Assembly (NCBI GenBank): GCA_029978705.1 | Contig: JAPOIY010000007.1 | Coordinates: 1 to 64,000, forward strand | DNA from: Actinomycetota bacterium | Lineage (GTDB): Bacteria; Actinomycetota; Actinomycetes; S36-B12; GCA-2699445 | Length of the DNA stretch: 64,000 nt | Reading direction: 5' to 3' | In this document: positions 27,484 through 36,231 of the stretch, piece after piece | Position numbering within the stretch: the first letter of the stretch is position 1 | Layout of the letters: every line of letters starts with the position of its first letter | The notes under the pieces: generated by a model | Database searches by the model: none | What the model was told of the DNA's origin: nothing | What the model saw: the letters and a program-made list of their open reading frames with translations, nothing else | Program-made: the position numbers and the translations under genes

Positions 27484-29361
27484 CTACTCGGACGGCGGCG
27501 CGGCGCCCAGGAGTCGGTCGGGGTAACACCAGCGCCACGACTCCCCGGGCTCGATGCTGCGGATGACGGGATGGCCGGTCTCGGTGAAGTGCCGGGTGGC
27601 GTGGGCCGCCGGCGAGGAGTCGCAGCAGCCGACCGTCCCGCAGGTCAGGCACTGCCGCAGATGAACCCAGCTGGTGTGCTCGGTCACGCAGTCCGCGCAC
27701 GCGAACGTCTCCGGCGCCGGCGCCGCGGTGGCCGCGCGCAGATGGCGGCAGGTCCCGGCGTCCGCCGGCGTGACCAGGTCACCGCCGCGGCCCCACCCGT
27801 CCGGAGTCGGCGAATCGAGCATGCCCTGCTCCACGTCCATGAGCCGGATCACCCGGCGCACGACCTCGTCGGGGTAGTCGCCCCCGTCCCGCGCGCTCAC
27901 GACCTCGTCCCGCTCGGCGGCCAGCATCGCCAGTCTCAGCCGGGTGTAGGCCTCCGTGGGGGTCTCCCGGCCCCCCGGGCTGGCGACCCGTTCCCAGGCT
28001 GCGTTGAGCCGGTCGTCGGCACGTGTCCGCAGACGGGTGACGACCTCTGCGGGGGCGTCGCCGGTCAGGTCCCCCAGGCGCTCCTCGCCGGCGGCGGTGG
28101 CCCGATCCAGGAGGCTGGCCTCCTGCAGGGCGAGTTGTCCCGGGTCGGGCCCGGCCAGGTGCAGCCGCCGCACCAGCCACGGCAGGCTGGCACCCTGGAC
28201 CAGGAGGGAGGCCACCACGACACAGAGCGCGATGAAGATCAGCACCGACCGGTGGGGCCAGTCCATCGGCAGCGTCAGGGCTGCTGCCAGGGTGACGACG
28301 CCGCGCATCCCCGCCCACGAGATCACCGTCAGGTCCTTTCGCTCCGTTCCCGCGCTCTGGGCGCCGAACCACGACGAGCGCTGCAGCCACCCGCTGGCGA
28401 ACACCCAGACGAACCGGGTCACGACGGTGGCCAGGTAGACCCCCACTGCTGCGGCACCGATCACCGCCAGGGAGATGCCGTCCTCCGCCATCGCAGCCAC
28501 CAGCCCGGGCAGTTGCAGACCGATCAGCAGGAAGACCACGTTCTCCAGCAGGAACGACACCGTGCGCCAGTTGGCCTCGGCGGTCAAACGCGCGGTACCG
28601 GAACTGATCGTCGGCGAACGGTGCCCGATGAGCAGTCCCGCCACCACCACGGCGATCACCCCCGACGCGTGCACGGACTCGGCGGGGATGAAGGCGACGT
28701 ACGGGATGGTGAAGGACAGGGCCGTGTCCAGCGTGGGGTTCGTGATCCGGCGCCGCAGCGGGATGTAGGCGGCGGCCACGACCACCCCGACCACGACTCC
28801 GCCCCCCGCGGCGAGCAGGAAACCGAAACCCACCTGCAGCACGGTCACGGTGCCGGCCACGGCGGCGATCGCGGTGCGCAGGGCGGTCAGGGCCGTGGCG
28901 TCGTTGACCAGGCTCTCGCCCTCGAGCACCTGTACCACCGACATCGGCATGCCGACCCGGCGCGCGATAGCGGTCGCGGCCACCGCATCCGGCGGCGCCA
29001 CCACCGCACCGAGCGCGAACCCCGCGGCCAGCGGGATTCCGGGGATCAGCCACCACGCCACCAGGCCGACCGCCACGGTCGTGAAGATCACCAGTCCGAT
29101 GGACAGGGACGCGATGGTGCCCTTCTTGGCGCGGAAGTCGATGAAGGACGTGTTGTACGCGGCGCTGTACAGCAGCGGCGGGAGGATGCCCACCAGGACC
29201 AGTTCGGGTTCCAGTTCGAAGTGTGGGACCACCGGGAGGTAGGCCACCGCGACGCCGATGACGACCAGCAGCAGAGGGGCGGGCACCCGCCACCGGTCGG
29301 CGAGTGCCGCGGTCACCACCACGCCGACGACGATGGCGACGAGCCACAGGGCGATCTCCAC
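27484..29361 (-). CDS. CPA1-type Na+/H+ antiporter with C-terminal UBP-type zinc finger
   Basis: N-terminal antiporter with GAVVAPPDAVAATAIARRVGMP...LEGESLVNDATALTA; C-terminal CRHL...CADCVTEHTSWVHLRQCLTCGTVGCCDSSPAAHATRHFTETGHPVIRSIEPGESWRWCYPD. Confidence 0.92.
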   Translation of the reverse strand: MEIALWLVAIVVGVVVTAALADRWRVPAPLLLVVIGVAVAYLPVVPHFELEPELVLVGILPPLLYSAAYNTSFIDFRAKKGTIASLSIGLVIFTTVAVGLVAWWLIPGIPLAAGFALGAVVAPPDAVAATAIARRVGMPMSVVQVLEGESLVNDATALTALRTAIAAVAGTVTVLQVGFGFLLAAGGGVVVGVVVAAAYIPLRRRITNPTLDTALSFTIPYVAFIPAESVHASGVIAVVVAGLLIGHRSPTISSGTARLTAEANWRTVSFLLENVVFLLIGLQLPGLVAAMAEDGISLAVIGAAAVGVYLATVVTRFVWVFASGWLQRSSWFGAQSAGTERKDLTVISWAGMRGVVTLAAALTLPMDWPHRSVLIFIALCVVVASLLVQGASLPWLVRRLHLAGPDPGQLALQEASLLDRATAAGEERLGDLTGDAPAEVVTRLRTRADDRLNAAWERVASPGGRETPTEAYTRLRLAMLAAERDEVVSARDGGDYPDEVVRRVIRLMDVEQGMLDSPTPDGWGRGGDLVTPADAGTCRHLRAATAAPAPETFACADCVTEHTSWVHLRQCLTCGTVGCCDSSPAAHATRHFTETGHPVIRSIEPGESWRWCYPDRLLGAAPPSE

Positions 29362-29370
29362 GCGACTGCC

Positions 29371-30129
29371 TCAGGCGCGGTATTCCGGGTTGGGATGCTC
29401 GCGGTCGGCCAGGTCCCAGTTCCTCGTCAGATTCCCGTGGGCGGGCACCCCGCCGGAGTCCTTCAGCAGCCGCGCGAAGTGCAGCATGTTCCAGGTCAGG
29501 AACACCGTGTTCCGGGTGGTCCAGTGGTTGCGCGTGCCCTGCTCGGACTCGTCGAGGTAGGAGGGTCCGGGGCCGGCCTCTCCCGTCCAGTACGCGTCGG
29601 ACTGCGGGGGGACCGTGCAGCCGATGTGTTGCAGCGCGTACAGCATCTGGGCGGCGCAGTGTTTGCCGCCGTCCTCGTTGCCCGTGATGAGGACCCCCCC
29701 CACCTTCCCGTAGTACGCCCACTGGGTGGCCGCATTGGTCTCCCCGGAGTAGGCGTACAGGCGTTCGATGATCGTGCGGGTGGGCGACGACTGGTCCCCC
29801 AGCCAGATCGGTGTCGCGAGGATCATGAGGTCGGCCGGCTCGACCAGCGAGCGGTAGATCTCGGGGAAGTCGTCCCGGTCGTACCCGTGCTCCGTCATGT
29901 CGGGGTAGACGCCCGGCGGGATGACGTGGTCGACGGTGCGCACCGTGTCGACGCGCACCCCCAGGGACGTCATGATGTGGCGGCTGATGTCGACCAGGGC
30001 GTCGGTGTGCGAGGTCTCGGGGGAGCGTTTGAGCGTCCCGTTGAACACCACACACCGCAGGTCGTCGTAGGACCCGGGAGCGGCGGCGATGTCGGCGTCG
30101 ATGAACCGTTGTACGGAGTCGGGGAGCAT
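29371..30129 (-). CDS. Flavodoxin-like/NAD(P)H-dependent FMN reductase family protein
   Basis: LRCVVFNGTLKRSPETSHTDALVDI...ADLMILATPIWLGDQSSPTRTIIERLY. Confidence 0.85.
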   Translation of the reverse strand: MLPDSVQRFIDADIAAAPGSYDDLRCVVFNGTLKRSPETSHTDALVDISRHIMTSLGVRVDTVRTVDHVIPPGVYPDMTEHGYDRDDFPEIYRSLVEPADLMILATPIWLGDQSSPTRTIIERLYAYSGETNAATQWAYYGKVGGVLITGNEDGGKHCAAQMLYALQHIGCTVPPQSDAYWTGEAGPGPSYLDESEQGTRNHWTTRNTVFLTWNMLHFARLLKDSGGVPAHGNLTRNWDLADREHPNPEYRA

Positions 30130-30183
30130 GGGGCGACCCTAGCCGGTGCCGGTAGCCGCTCGTACGCCCCCTAGTCTCGGGGC

Positions 30184-30924
30184 GTGGCCGGCGTGGGAAC
30201 CCTGATCAACGTGGTCGCGATTCTCGTCGGGACGACGCTGGGGGTGCTGGCGGGGCACCGGCTGCCGCAGCGCACCCGGGACACCGTGACCGACGCGCTG
30301 GGCCTGGTGGTGCTGGTGGTCGGCGCGCTCAACATCGCGGCTATCCGGGACGACGACTTCGTGGCCGCCGTCGGGGGGGCCTGGACCCTTCTGGTCGTGC
30401 TGGGGGCCCTGGTGATCGGGGGCGTCGCCGGGTCGCTGCTGCGCATCGAGGACCGGATGGAGGACCTCGGCGGCTGGCTGCAGACCCGACTGTCCCGCGG
30501 AGGCGGGACCGCGGACCGCGAGCGCTTCGTCGAGGGTTTCGTCACCGCATCCCTGCTCTTCTGCATCGGCCCGCTGGCGATCCTGGGAGCGCTGAGCGAC
30601 GGTCTGGGCAACGGCATCGACCAACTGCTGCTGAAGTCCGCGCTGGACATGTTCGCCGCCCTCGCCTTCGCCACGACCCTGGGGTGGGGGGTCGCGCTGT
30701 CCGCGTTGTCGGTGGCCGTCTATCAGGGGGTCGTGACGGTCCTCGGGATCTCGCTGGGTGCCGTTCTTCCCGACGCCATGATCGCGGCCATGACCGCCAC
30801 CGGGGGCATCCTGCTGCTCGGGGTCGGATTGCGACTGCTGAACGTACGGGCCACACCGGTGGGCGACCTGCTACCCGCCCTGATCGTGGCGCCTCTCCTC
30901 ACCGCCGCCGTCCAGGCGCTGTGA
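30184..30924 (+). CDS. DUF554 family membrane protein
   Basis: GTLINVVAILVGTTLGVLAGHRLPQRTRDTVTDALGLVVLVVGALNI; SLLFCIGPLAILGALSDGL. Confidence 0.88.
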   Translation: MAGVGTLINVVAILVGTTLGVLAGHRLPQRTRDTVTDALGLVVLVVGALNIAAIRDDDFVAAVGGAWTLLVVLGALVIGGVAGSLLRIEDRMEDLGGWLQTRLSRGGGTADRERFVEGFVTASLLFCIGPLAILGALSDGLGNGIDQLLLKSALDMFAALAFATTLGWGVALSALSVAVYQGVVTVLGISLGAVLPDAMIAAMTATGGILLLGVGLRLLNVRATPVGDLLPALIVAPLLTAAVQAL

Positions 30925-30959
30925 GGGCCGAGGGACGTCCGGGTGGAGGTGACCCGACG

Positions 30960-30984
30960 GACTTCCTGGGGAGTTCCGGAAGTC
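30960..30984. terminator. Possible hairpin between convergent genes
   Basis: gacttcc-N11-ggaagtc inverted repeat between DUF554 gene and converging secreted-protein gene. Confidence 0.35.
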
Positions 30985-31013
30985 GTGGTTCCCAGCGACC
31001 TTCGTCGCGGCGC

Positions 31014-33044
31014 CTACCCGGTGCCCGGGGCGGTGCAGGCCGTGTGCGGCGTACGGTCCACCCGCCAGGTGCGCTGCCACTGTGTGTTCTCCTTGCCGCG
31101 GACCTTGGCGTCGATGCGCACGGTGACGCTCACGTCCTCGTTGCACAGCGGGGTCACGTAGACCTTGTGGGAGCGCGTGACGCGGACATCGCAGTGGCGG
31201 TTGGCCACGGCGCCGTGGACGCGGCAGGTCGTGCGGACCCGCACCGTGCCCGGCGACGTGACCTTCTGGATCAGCTTCATCGTCTTGCCCACCGTCAGCC
31301 GCGCCGACAGCCGGCGTGCGTCCACCGTCAGGGGGGTGGCAGGCCGGGTGACGAGGATCCGGGCAGGGGCGGCGGCTGAGCCGTTCGTTCCGGTGGCCGT
31401 GACCTTCACCGTGCGGTCGATCCTCCGGTGGGCGGTGCCGGAGACGACGCCCGTGGCGGAGTCGAAGGAGAGCCCCCGGGGGAGGGTGCCGCGCGTGATC
31501 GCGTAGCTGACGACGCCGGTGAGGCCGCTGGTCTGCGGCGGGCGAGGCGCCACGGGCTTCCCGACGTCCCCCGTCACCGTGCCGTAGTGCAGGTAGGGGG
31601 TGGCGGATGGGCGCACCTGAATGGTGACCGTGGCGGCAGCCGACCCGTTGGCTCCGGTCACCCGCACGGTGGCCGTGAAGGTCCCCTGCGCCCGCGGTGT
31701 ACCCGAGATGACCCCGGTGCGGCGGTCGAGCACCAGTCCGGGGGGCAGTTCCCCCTTGCTGATCTCGTAGACGAGGGTCCCGGACAGACCGTCGGTCTGC
31801 GGCGTCAGGGGGTCGATCGGGTGGCCCTGCTCGCCCTTGCCCGTGGGGTAGGACAGGTGCGGCGTCAGGGACCGGGCAGACACGTCGATCGTCACGTCGG
31901 CTGCGGCTGTTCCGTTGCCCCCGATCACCGTGATCTGCAGGTTCGTCTTGCCCGACTGCTGCGGGGTCCCGGAGATCTCCCCGCTCGTCGGGTCCAGCGC
32001 GAGTCCCTTGGGCAGCGCGCCCGAGCTGACCGCGTAGGTGCGCGGCGCGCTCACGTCCTGGACCTGCGGCTTCAGCGGGGCGAACTTGACCCCGACTTGG
32101 CCCTTGCCCGCCGGGTAGGACAGGTGGGGTTCCGGCGCCGTCTTGTCGGTGACGACGTTGCTCGGGGGGCCGTCCCCGAGAGCGTTGACGGCCACCACGT
32201 AGGACTCGTAGGAGGTGTCGGGGGTCAGTCCCGTGAGGGTACGGCTGGTCGTGTCCGCGCCCGCGATGTCGATGCGGGTGTACCCGCCTCCGCCCACGGC
32301 CCGGTAGTACAGCCCGTAACCCGTGATGGGCCCCGACGCCGGATCGGCGGGCCTGGTCCACGTCGTGTCCAGGGATGTCTGCTGGGGGCGGGTCACCTCG
32401 ATGCGGGGGGCCAGGGTCATCTGGACCGCACCGACGTTGCGCCGTCCGTTGTTGTCCACTCGCGGGGAGCCGAAGACGTCGGTGGTGATGGGTTGTCCGG
32501 TCTCGGGGTCGAGCAACTGATTGACCTGCCCGGGCGACGCGTCGGGGACGACGTCCAGCAGTACGCCGGGCTGGGGCGCGGCAGGCGGGGACAGGCGGTA
32601 GAGCACCGGCGTGACCTTCTGCGTGAAGCTGGCGAACGGGTTGGTGGGCAGGCCGGGCAGGGCCGTCAGCAGCGCCGGCTGACCCGTGACGGATCGGAGA
32701 GTGGCGGCGCTCTGCTCGGATACCGGGGAGATCCAGGTGTAGGGGTCGGCGGTCACCGCACCCCGGTACTGCCCGGGGTCGGTGGCCGCGGAGTTCACCA
32801 CATACGACCCGGGGTCCTGCGGCGCCTGGACGCCGACCGCCGTCTGCTGCAGCGCGATGTTCTGGTTCTGGGCGACCAGGGGGCTGCCCTGCTTGCCCTC
32901 CCCACGGCATGCGGTGGTGTTGCAGAACGCTTGCGGCGCCGCGACGGTTGCGGCCTGCAGGGTCAGGCTCCCCCCGAGGGCGTTGAGCCGGTCGGGAGCG
33001 GTCACCCGGGCCGGGAATCCGAAGGCCGAGTTCACGACGTTCAC
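31014..33044 (-). CDS. FnIII + putative-Ig (He_PIG-like) repeat protein; probable C-terminal part of a frameshifted secreted protein
   Basis: FnIII-like TSLDTTWTRPADPASGPITGYGLYYR...; repeated LPxGLxxDxxTGxISGTPxxxG units; no signal peptide; GTG start overlaps upstream stop. Confidence 0.75.
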   Translation of the reverse strand: MNVVNSAFGFPARVTAPDRLNALGGSLTLQAATVAAPQAFCNTTACRGEGKQGSPLVAQNQNIALQQTAVGVQAPQDPGSYVVNSAATDPGQYRGAVTADPYTWISPVSEQSAATLRSVTGQPALLTALPGLPTNPFASFTQKVTPVLYRLSPPAAPQPGVLLDVVPDASPGQVNQLLDPETGQPITTDVFGSPRVDNNGRRNVGAVQMTLAPRIEVTRPQQTSLDTTWTRPADPASGPITGYGLYYRAVGGGGYTRIDIAGADTTSRTLTGLTPDTSYESYVVAVNALGDGPPSNVVTDKTAPEPHLSYPAGKGQVGVKFAPLKPQVQDVSAPRTYAVSSGALPKGLALDPTSGEISGTPQQSGKTNLQITVIGGNGTAAADVTIDVSARSLTPHLSYPTGKGEQGHPIDPLTPQTDGLSGTLVYEISKGELPPGLVLDRRTGVISGTPRAQGTFTATVRVTGANGSAAATVTIQVRPSATPYLHYGTVTGDVGKPVAPRPPQTSGLTGVVSYAITRGTLPRGLSFDSATGVVSGTAHRRIDRTVKVTATGTNGSAAAPARILVTRPATPLTVDARRLSARLTVGKTMKLIQKVTSPGTVRVRTTCRVHGAVANRHCDVRVTRSHKVYVTPLCNEDVSVTVRIDAKVRGKENTQWQRTWRVDRTPHTACTAPGTG

Positions 33045-33940
33045 GTGCCCCCGTAGGCGAGAATGCCCTCGGCGTCGTTGAACTGGCTGGACACCACGTT
33101 GGCCGTGGCGCCCGCGTCATTGCCCCACCAGACCAGCCCGTAGCCACCGCGTGACTGCACGAACTGGGAGTTGAGCACGTACAGGTGGCGCGCGTGGTAG
33201 CCCGCCACGATGCCCGTTCCCATAATCGTGTCGGCCTCCGCGTTGTTGATCACTGAGGCGAAGGTGCTGTTCAGGATCCGACCGCTGGAGTTCTCGTCGA
33301 GCAGGACCGCCGGCTCGCCGCAGTCCTTGTCGTTGCTGTAGATCTTCGTCGCCGTGACGCCGTCGAGCTCGAGACTGCCGCCGGCACGCACGCGAGCCAC
33401 GGAACTGACCTGGTCCATGCTCAGGTTGTGGACCGCGACGTCGATCCCGCTGTTGTCGGCGCCGCGGCGTCCGACCTCGAGAAAGCCGGGGGTGGTGGCG
33501 AGGCGCAAGACCCCCGTCTTGCTGTCGGGGCAGTAGCCGGGGTTGAAGTTGCCGCTCTCGTTGAGCCAGTAGATGGCGCCGGCCAGTTTGGCGCCGTTGC
33601 CCTCGAAGGTCACGGACTCGGTGACCTTCGCGAGGAAGTAGTGACCGGGTTGATAGCCGGCACCGCCGTAGACGGGCGGGCACCCCGACGCCTGCACGGC
33701 GAGCCCGGACCGGAAACGGATGGTGTCCCGCCCGGGATTGTTGTTGGCAGCGGTGACGGCCGCCACCAGGGAGCCGGGGCCGGTGCACTGACTGGTGGTG
33801 ACGTCGAAGGTCTTGGCGGCCGCCGGGGCGGCCAGCGCTCCACCTGAAGAGGGTGCCCACAGCGCGGCGGCCACGGTTGCCGCTGCGGCGGCTCCCACGA
33901 GCGGGCGCCAGGATCGGGGGCCCGTCACGAACCGCCTCAT
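33041..33940 (-). CDS. Secreted right-handed beta-helix-like protein; probable N-terminal part of the same frameshifted gene
   Basis: Signal peptide MRRFVTGPRSWRPLVGAAAAATVAAALWAPSSGGALAAPA; CSLREA-like TTSQCTGPGSLVAAVTAANNNPGRDTIRF; beta-helix strands; ends abruptly ...QFNDAEGILAYGGT*. Confidence 0.75.
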   Translation of the reverse strand: MRRFVTGPRSWRPLVGAAAAATVAAALWAPSSGGALAAPAAAKTFDVTTSQCTGPGSLVAAVTAANNNPGRDTIRFRSGLAVQASGCPPVYGGAGYQPGHYFLAKVTESVTFEGNGAKLAGAIYWLNESGNFNPGYCPDSKTGVLRLATTPGFLEVGRRGADNSGIDVAVHNLSMDQVSSVARVRAGGSLELDGVTATKIYSNDKDCGEPAVLLDENSSGRILNSTFASVINNAEADTIMGTGIVAGYHARHLYVLNSQFVQSRGGYGLVWWGNDAGATANVVSSQFNDAEGILAYGGT

Positions 33941-34055
33941 GTCCCGCTCTCCTGCCAGTCTGTACTTGGACCCAGTCTCTCATGTCCTTCACCGGCGAAA
34001 CCCGCTGAAGGAGTCGCAGCGGATCGGCGGCACGCCGATGACGCGGGGGTCGAGC

Positions 34056-34742
34056 TCAGAGGGCGGGTAGCGCGTAACCCGTGTTCGCGTGACAGTCGTA
34101 GCCCCGTGGGTTCTTGGCCAGGTACTGCTGGTGCTCGGGCTCGGCGTAATAGAACGGCAGGCCCTCGGCAGCCGCGATCTGCGTGGTGATGGGGTCCAGT
34201 CCGTTGTCCGTGAGCACCGTCTGGTACTTCTCCCGGCTGAGTTCCGCCAGGGCCTCCTGCCCGGGGTTGGTGAGGAACAACGTCGACCGGTACTGCGTGC
34301 CGACGTCGTTGCCCTGCCGGTAGCCCTGGGTCGGGTCGTGGTTCTCCCAGAAGACCCTGAGCAGGTCGGCGAAGTCCAGGGTGTCGGGGTCGTAGACCAC
34401 CTGCACGGCCTCCGTGTGGCCGGTGCGTCCCGTGCACACCTCGGCGTAGGTGGGATTCGGGGTGAAGCCACCCTGGTAGCCCACAGCTGTCGAGTAGACG
34501 CCGGGCAGCTGCCACATGCGCCGTTCGGCCCCCCAGAAGCAGCCCATCCCGACGTAGCCCACGGCCAGGCCGTCAGGGATGCCGGCGGGGAACTCCAGCG
34601 GTGTCCCCAGCACCTCGTGCCGGGCGGGGACGGGGAACGTCCGTTCGGGGCGCCCGGGCAGCGCGTCCTGCGGGGTCACCATCGTCGACTTGCGAAGACC
34701 GAAAATGCTCACGTTCCATGCTCCCGTCATCTGGGCCGCCAC
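34056..34742 (-). CDS. msrA: Peptide methionine sulfoxide reductase MsrA
   Basis: [56 protein letters not shown]; true start may be internal. Confidence 0.95.
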   Translation of the reverse strand: MAAQMTGAWNVSIFGLRKSTMVTPQDALPGRPERTFPVPARHEVLGTPLEFPAGIPDGLAVGYVGMGCFWGAERRMWQLPGVYSTAVGYQGGFTPNPTYAEVCTGRTGHTEAVQVVYDPDTLDFADLLRVFWENHDPTQGYRQGNDVGTQYRSTLFLTNPGQEALAELSREKYQTVLTDNGLDPITTQIAAAEGLPFYYAEPEHQQYLAKNPRGYDCHANTGYALPAL

Positions 34743-34799
34743 GCATCTGCGGCGGTGATCCCGCCATCGGCCTTCCGGTGAAGGCGATGGCCCGTTGGC

Positions 34800-36134
34800 T
34801 TACCTGTTGACGTAGGTGACCGTCATCGGGTTGCGGAGTGCGTTGGTGATCTTCTGCACATAGCGCGGCCCCGGCCCGGTGTAGTAGACGCCGGCAACCG
34901 GGGTGGTTCCCGGGCCACCCGGGTTGTAGAAGGGCTGGTAGCCCTTTCCGGAGGCGGGGATGATCACCTGGCGGACGCGTTTGGCGGCCTTGATCGAGCC
35001 GCCCAGCACGATGTCGAACTGGTTGTCATGATCATCGCCGTAGCAGTAGTCGTAGGAGTCCTGCTGGTGTCCGACATCCGCCAGGCCGAGGACGCGCAAC
35101 GGGTGCCCGTCGATCCGGTAGGTACGCCCGGAGGAGACAAGGCGAACGAGCTTCCCGCTGCGCGAGCGGGCCACGACCCGGAAGAAGTTCCGGTAGTCGG
35201 TGGGGTAGATCCCGCGGATGCCGTCCGGCGAGAAGCCGCCGGTGGTCAGCACGCGAATCCGGAACTTGGCGGCCTTTCCGTAGAGGTCGACACCGTCATT
35301 CTCGAGGTTGCCGCCGAACAGGACGGGAGCCCGCTCACCCGCCGTCGACATCTTCGAGATCTTGCCGCCGGTCAGTTTCGGGCCGGGCCACCCCGTCGGG
35401 TCACTGGACGGAAGGTCGTAGGGGGAGGTCGTCTTCGTAGCGCTCATCCCGACAGCGCTGACTTGCTTCGAGCGGGGACCGATGAGCGTCATCGGCGTCG
35501 CGTCGCTCACGACCTCGACCTTGGTCGCGTAGATGCCACCCTGATCGGACGGGAACGGCGTGCCGAAAGCGCCGACGAGAACCACCGTCGAACGCTCGTT
35601 GTACTCGAGGTTCGGAGCGATCGATACGCCTTCGGGGGTGACCACCGAGCCGTCGCTCAGCGTCACCCGGAAGTCGGTCGCGGTCACGGTGCTCGGCAGG
35701 ACCGGCCACGAGAACTCGACCGGCAGCCCGGACCCGTCGTTCACGGATACGCCGTAGCCGGAGAGGATCTGGTTGGGGCTCATCGCCGACGTGTAGGCGC
35801 GCTGCGGCGGGGTGGCGGTGGAGGCGCAGGTCATTCCCACATTCCACGCTCCGGACACCGCCTGGACCGCCGCCTGGGCAACCGCGAGGTCGGTGGAGTC
35901 GGCGTTGGTCACGCCGAGGATGTTCGTGAAGCCCAGCCCGGCGGCGAGCATCTTCGGTTCCTTGTCCCAGTAGTCGGCGTTGATCAGGACGTCCTGCATC
36001 AACGAGGTGTAGGCCGGGTTGGGGGCGGTCTGCTGGGCCTTCCCCGCCGAAGCCGGAACGGCGAGGAGGGCGGGGGCGAGGGACGCCAGGAGTGCTGCTG
36101 GCAGGAGGCGACGGGCGCGAACAGGCAGCGTCAT
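34800..36134 (-). CDS. Secreted protein of unknown function
   Basis: Signal peptide MTLPVRARRLLPAALLASLAPALLAVPASA; no family recognised. ORF track start is 36158; ATG 36134 fits the signal peptide better. Confidence 0.7.
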   Translation of the reverse strand: MTLPVRARRLLPAALLASLAPALLAVPASAGKAQQTAPNPAYTSLMQDVLINADYWDKEPKMLAAGLGFTNILGVTNADSTDLAVAQAAVQAVSGAWNVGMTCASTATPPQRAYTSAMSPNQILSGYGVSVNDGSGLPVEFSWPVLPSTVTATDFRVTLSDGSVVTPEGVSIAPNLEYNERSTVVLVGAFGTPFPSDQGGIYATKVEVVSDATPMTLIGPRSKQVSAVGMSATKTTSPYDLPSSDPTGWPGPKLTGGKISKMSTAGERAPVLFGGNLENDGVDLYGKAAKFRIRVLTTGGFSPDGIRGIYPTDYRNFFRVVARSRSGKLVRLVSSGRTYRIDGHPLRVLGLADVGHQQDSYDYCYGDDHDNQFDIVLGGSIKAAKRVRQVIIPASGKGYQPFYNPGGPGTTPVAGVYYTGPGPRYVQKITNALRNPMTVTYVNR

Positions 36135-36231
36135 CGCTGCTCCCTTCCGTTGGGGCACCGGCCCGGACGCAGGCCGCGAATGCGGGAGGACGAGGGCCGG
36201 GGTGCGTGGCCGAGCCTACCCCGCGCTGCGG

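Noticed and set aside
27463-30174. 903-aa plus-strand ORF opposite the antiporter and flavodoxin-like genes
   Set aside because: Antisense to confident coding sequence; composition is not protein-like
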